NCBI GenBank assembly: GCA_022784805.1
Contig: JALFYG010000187.1
Coordinates: 1-6,801, forward strand
Length of the DNA stretch: 6,801 nucleotides
Direction of reading: 5' to 3'
Source: Spirochaetales bacterium
GTDB taxonomy: Bacteria; Spirochaetota; Spirochaetia; Sphaerochaetales; Sphaerochaetaceae
Position numbers and translations under genes: made by a program. Under the pieces are notes generated by a model. The model saw nothing but the letters and a program-made list of their open reading frames with translations. It was not told the origin of the DNA and searched no databases. Positions 4,697-6,801 of the stretch are shown here, one piece after another (the first letter of the stretch is position 1; each line of letters opens with the position of its first letter).

Positions 4697-5434
4697 ATGG
4701 CTTTGTTATCTGTTGATAATCTTTCTTTTTCCATAGATGGAACAAAACTCCTGGAAAACATCTCCTTTTTCCTCGAAAAGGGTTCCCTCACGCTGATAGC
4801 TGGTAAGAATGGAAGCGGGAAATCTATGCTTCTTAAATGCCTCAAAGGACTGGAGAAGCCAGATGGGGGAAGAATAACTATAGATGGAAGGGAGCTGAAG
4901 AGAGAGAGGGAGAGGATGAGAGCCTTTGGCCTAGTATTCCAAGACACTTCTCTTGAGATCGTGGGCTCCACAGTAAGAAAGGATATAGCCTTCGGGCTTG
5001 AGAACCTGAGGTGGGAAAGGGAGAGAATTCAAGAGACTACAGACAGGATGGTATCTCTCTTTAACCTAGAAAAGATTCAGAATCTTCCTCCATCAGTTCT
5101 CTCTGGGGGAGAGAAAAGAAGGCTCTCCATTGCAGGGGTCCTTGCCATGGAGCCTGAGATTATCCTTATGGATGAGCCACTAGCCAACTTGGATTACCCC
5201 TCGATCAAGATGGTTCTTTCCACACTTCTAGAGCTGAAGGAAAAGGGAATCACAATAATCATCGTCTCCCACGAGGCAGAGAAGCTACTCTCCCTTACAG
5301 ATAACACAATCATCCTCTCAGAGGGAAAAATCGTGAATATGGGAAAGTCTAGGGATATGATGGATGCTTTGAGAAATAACGAAGTATATCTACCGCCAAA
5401 GGCTAATTTCGAGGATCTCTCATGGCTCAAATAA
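4697..5434 (+). CDS. ecfA: ECF-type ABC transporter ATP-binding subunit (EcfA / CbiO / BioM type)
   Basis: This cytoplasmic ATPase powers an energy-coupling-factor vitamin or metal importer together with EcfT. All motifs are intact in the 245 residues: Walker A GKNGSGKS (36-43), Q-loop VFQD with Q82, signature LSGGEKRR (135-142), Walker B IILMDE (155-160), D-loop NLD (164-166) and switch H192. LSGGEKRR and the overall length fit the CbiO/EcfA group. There is only one ATPase gene, as in BioMNY or CbiMNQO systems, rather than the EcfA1/A2 pair of shared-module systems; a second could lie elsewhere. The start MALLSVDNLSF is typical of the family. No Shine-Dalgarno precedes it, so a short leader or weak initiation is possible. 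It overlaps the next gene by 13 bp. The bound substrate cannot be told from this subunit. Confidence 0.94.
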   Translation: MALLSVDNLSFSIDGTKLLENISFFLEKGSLTLIAGKNGSGKSMLLKCLKGLEKPDGGRITIDGRELKRERERMRAFGLVFQDTSLEIVGSTVRKDIAFGLENLRWERERIQETTDRMVSLFNLEKIQNLPPSVLSGGEKRRLSIAGVLAMEPEIILMDEPLANLDYPSIKMVLSTLLELKEKGITIIIVSHEAEKLLSLTDNTIILSEGKIVNMGKSRDMMDALRNNEVYLPPKANFEDLSWLK

Positions 5435-6099
5435 ATCCATTCGCCACATTGATCGCCTTGATTCTCTCCAGTATCGCCTCTTCTCTTCTTGGAGAAATGG
5501 AGGCCTTGGTGGTTCTCTGTCTTGTCACAATCATTCCTTTCTTTTTCCATGTAAATATATTGAGAGTAATGTGGTCCATGAAGGTGATGCTTGTCACGGC
5601 TCTTCTGATCTTCTTATTCTCTTTCTTTGGAGAGGGAACCCTTCTCTCCTCTCTCTCGGACACTTCAAAGTTCTTGTCCATTGTGGCCCTCTCTGCCTTA
5701 TATATAAAGAAGTCAGATCTGTTGGACCTTTCTACAACCATGGGCTCTATTCTCTCTCCTGTCTTTGGTAAGAACGGGAGAAAGGCAGCATCAGCTGTGA
5801 TGATGACCCTGGCTCTCTTTCCAATTATCTTTTCAACGGCAACAGAGATGATGAATGCCAGAGCTTCCAGGGGAGGAAGTTTTCTCCGTCACCCTGTGAA
5901 GTCTATTTCTGACTACACCGTTTCAATGATGAGACTGTTATTCCAGAAGGTCATAATCTTCCAGGATGCTCTCTACTCAAGAAGTTGGAGCACAAGCGGA
6001 GAGAGAACGAAAGTGGCGTTGGTTGGAAGAGATTGGGCTTTAATTATTCTATCCTTTCTTTTATTTATAGGGTTCTTTATATGGAAAAGAGTGCTTTAA
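5422..6099 (+). CDS. ecfT: ECF transporter transmembrane subunit (EcfT / CbiQ / BioN type)
   Basis: This integral membrane protein of 225 residues couples ATP hydrolysis by EcfA to the substrate-binding S component. It has about five hydrophobic spans (roughly 6-23, 27-44, 53-70, 125-140 and 205-221) plus a weaker one near 83-95. In the cytoplasmic loop, ARASRG (146-151) is the first Ala-Arg-Gly coupling motif, and ALYSRSW (183-189) is the second, with Ser in place of the usual Gly after Arg. These are the helices that dock on the ATPase. The start is supported by GAGG (5411-5414) seven bases upstream, and the ATG lies inside the 3' end of the ATPase gene, which indicates coupled translation. 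The family is clear although overall sequence similarity within it is low. Confidence 0.9.
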   Translation: MAQINPFATLIALILSSIASSLLGEMEALVVLCLVTIIPFFFHVNILRVMWSMKVMLVTALLIFLFSFFGEGTLLSSLSDTSKFLSIVALSALYIKKSDLLDLSTTMGSILSPVFGKNGRKAASAVMMTLALFPIIFSTATEMMNARASRGGSFLRHPVKSISDYTVSMMRLLFQKVIIFQDALYSRSWSTSGERTKVALVGRDWALIILSFLLFIGFFIWKRVL

Positions 6100-6632
6100 G
6101 AAAGGAAATCCTACACTCTCTTATCTCTTTTGAAAAAAAGGAAGAGGAATCAAGGGCGATATGTGAAGTTCTTACTTCTCTTTCTATTTATAAAGAAGCC
6201 GGTACAATTCTATCTTTTGTCCCCCTTTCCACTGAGCCTGATATTTCTCCTCTCCTCTCTGACGAAAGAATGCTCTTTCCCTTTATTACAGACAATGGCG
6301 AAATGGAGTTTGGAAGAGGAGAAATGGTGAGAAATAAGCTTGGGTTCTATGAGCCAAAGGATAGAGAGGCCATAGAATATGATAAGGCAATAATCCTCGT
6401 TCCCCTTGTCGCCATTGACACTTCCTTCTACAGGCTTGGAAGAGGAAAGGGGTTCTACGATAGGTATATTAAGAGAAATAGAGAGAGGCTCTTCTCCATT
6501 GCCCTCTCTTATTCACCGTCTTTCATAGACAAAATCGAGAAAGATGAATGGGATGAGAGGATGGATGCGGTAATAGTCAATGGAGAAATAAAATATCCCC
6601 AGACCGCGCTTGGTACCGGGGATAGGATATGA
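6081..6632 (+). CDS. ygfA: 5-formyltetrahydrofolate cyclo-ligase (5,10-methenyltetrahydrofolate synthetase)
   Basis: The enzyme uses ATP to convert 5-formyl-THF to 5,10-methenyl-THF and returns stored or inhibitory folate to the active pool. The 183-residue protein has the family's size. It shows the basic N-terminus (MEKSALRKEI), the substrate segment STEPDISPLL (50-59), and the hallmark ATP/phosphate loop RLGRGKGFYDRY (118-129). ILVPLVAID (105-113) precedes that loop as usual. The C-terminal DERMDAVIVNGEI (158-170) matches the family's final strand. The start at 6081 is chosen because an upstream in-frame ATG (5985) would add 32 residues that are only the frame-shifted end of ecfT. The gene overlaps ecfT by 19 bp, which places it in the transporter operon. 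AGGG (6069-6072) is at best a weak ribosome-binding site, so coupling with ecfT translation is likely. Confidence 0.93.
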   Translation: MEKSALRKEILHSLISFEKKEEESRAICEVLTSLSIYKEAGTILSFVPLSTEPDISPLLSDERMLFPFITDNGEMEFGRGEMVRNKLGFYEPKDREAIEYDKAIILVPLVAIDTSFYRLGRGKGFYDRYIKRNRERLFSIALSYSPSFIDKIEKDEWDERMDAVIVNGEIKYPQTALGTGDRI

Positions 6633-6647
6633 TAGCTTCTATATATA

Positions 6648-6801
6648 TTAGTTGATCTTGACTTCGATTCTGCTTCTCTGGGCTCTCTGAGTCTTAGGAA
6701 GTGAGATTGTGAGGATGCCGTTCTTGCTCTCGGCCTTGATTGCCTCCTCGTCAACGTCATCAGGGAGTGTGAAAGATCTTGAGAACGAAGGTCTTGTGAT
6801 C
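6648..6801 (-). CDS. Hsp20 / alpha-crystallin family small heat-shock protein, C-terminal 50 residues
   Basis: Small heat-shock proteins form oligomers and hold unfolding proteins for refolding. The visible part is the end of the alpha-crystallin domain. RSFTLPDDVDEEAIKAE is the typical strand followed by a short loop. ESKNGILTISLPK is the conserved A-x-x-x-x-G-[IVL]-L signature with the final strand and Pro. After a short Gln/Arg linker, RIEVKIN carries the C-terminal I-x-V anchor used for oligomer assembly. The stop is TAA at 6648-6650. The N-terminal part lies beyond 6801. The gene converges on the cyclo-ligase gene with only 15 bp between stop codons and no clear terminator in the gap. 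Confidence 0.93.
   Translation of the reverse strand, partial: ITRPSFSRSFTLPDDVDEEAIKAESKNGILTISLPKTQRAQRSRIEVKIN

Noticed and set aside
5985..6080. N-terminal extension of the cyclo-ligase from ATG at 5985
   Set aside because: The extra 32 residues are the shifted frame of ecfT and do not resemble the family; the start at 6081 gives the normal length.
6633..6647. Terminator between the cyclo-ligase and hsp20 genes
   Set aside because: The 15-bp gap and its surroundings contain an AT run but no stable stem with a T tract.

Overview
The window is bacterial DNA of moderate-to-low GC. Genes are closely packed on both strands, and the window cuts a gene at each end. The phylum cannot be fixed from the sequence. 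Most genes share a style: Arg almost always AGA/AGG, Leu often CTC, and many GAGAG/CTCTC runs. The tRNA gene does not encode its 3' CCA. A gut or host-associated bacterium, perhaps a spirochaete, would fit, but this is a guess.

Layout. Positions 1-660 (minus) hold the N-terminal two thirds of a ketopantoate reductase (PanE/ApbA family, pantothenate pathway). Positions 661-962 hold a possible gene-end remnant (778-828) and three 42-bp tandem repeats, each carrying an inverted repeat (831-931). These lead into an AT-rich AAA ATPase of the AAA_14 + DUF4143 type (963-2180, plus). That gene and its repeats look foreign to the surroundings. Positions 2181-2527 contain no long gene. On the minus strand there is a near-consensus promoter (2470-2499), a leader that can fold into a three-way junction, and a possible 23-residue hydrophobic protein (2296-2367). 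Next comes tRNA-Phe(GAA) on the minus strand (2593-2665), with its own promoter and a strong terminator.

Positions 2726-4580 (minus) are a two-gene unit separated by one base: an unrecognised 162-residue soluble protein, then a 454-residue multi-pass membrane protein. The C-terminal 100 or so residues of the membrane protein are almost only Arg, Asp and Tyr. This is the most unusual protein in the window.

Positions 4697-6632 (plus) are an overlapping three-gene operon: an ECF-type ABC transporter ATPase, its EcfT transmembrane partner, and 5-formyltetrahydrofolate cyclo-ligase. The substrate-binding S component is absent, so the transported vitamin is unknown. The folate enzyme at the end of the operon makes a folate or other cofactor link possible but not shown. 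The window ends in the C-terminus of a convergent Hsp20 small heat-shock protein (6648-6801, minus).

The window therefore joins housekeeping functions (cofactor synthesis and uptake, a tRNA, a chaperone) to one probably acquired ATPase cassette and one unusual membrane/polyampholyte gene pair. No CRISPR array, transposase or integrase is visible.
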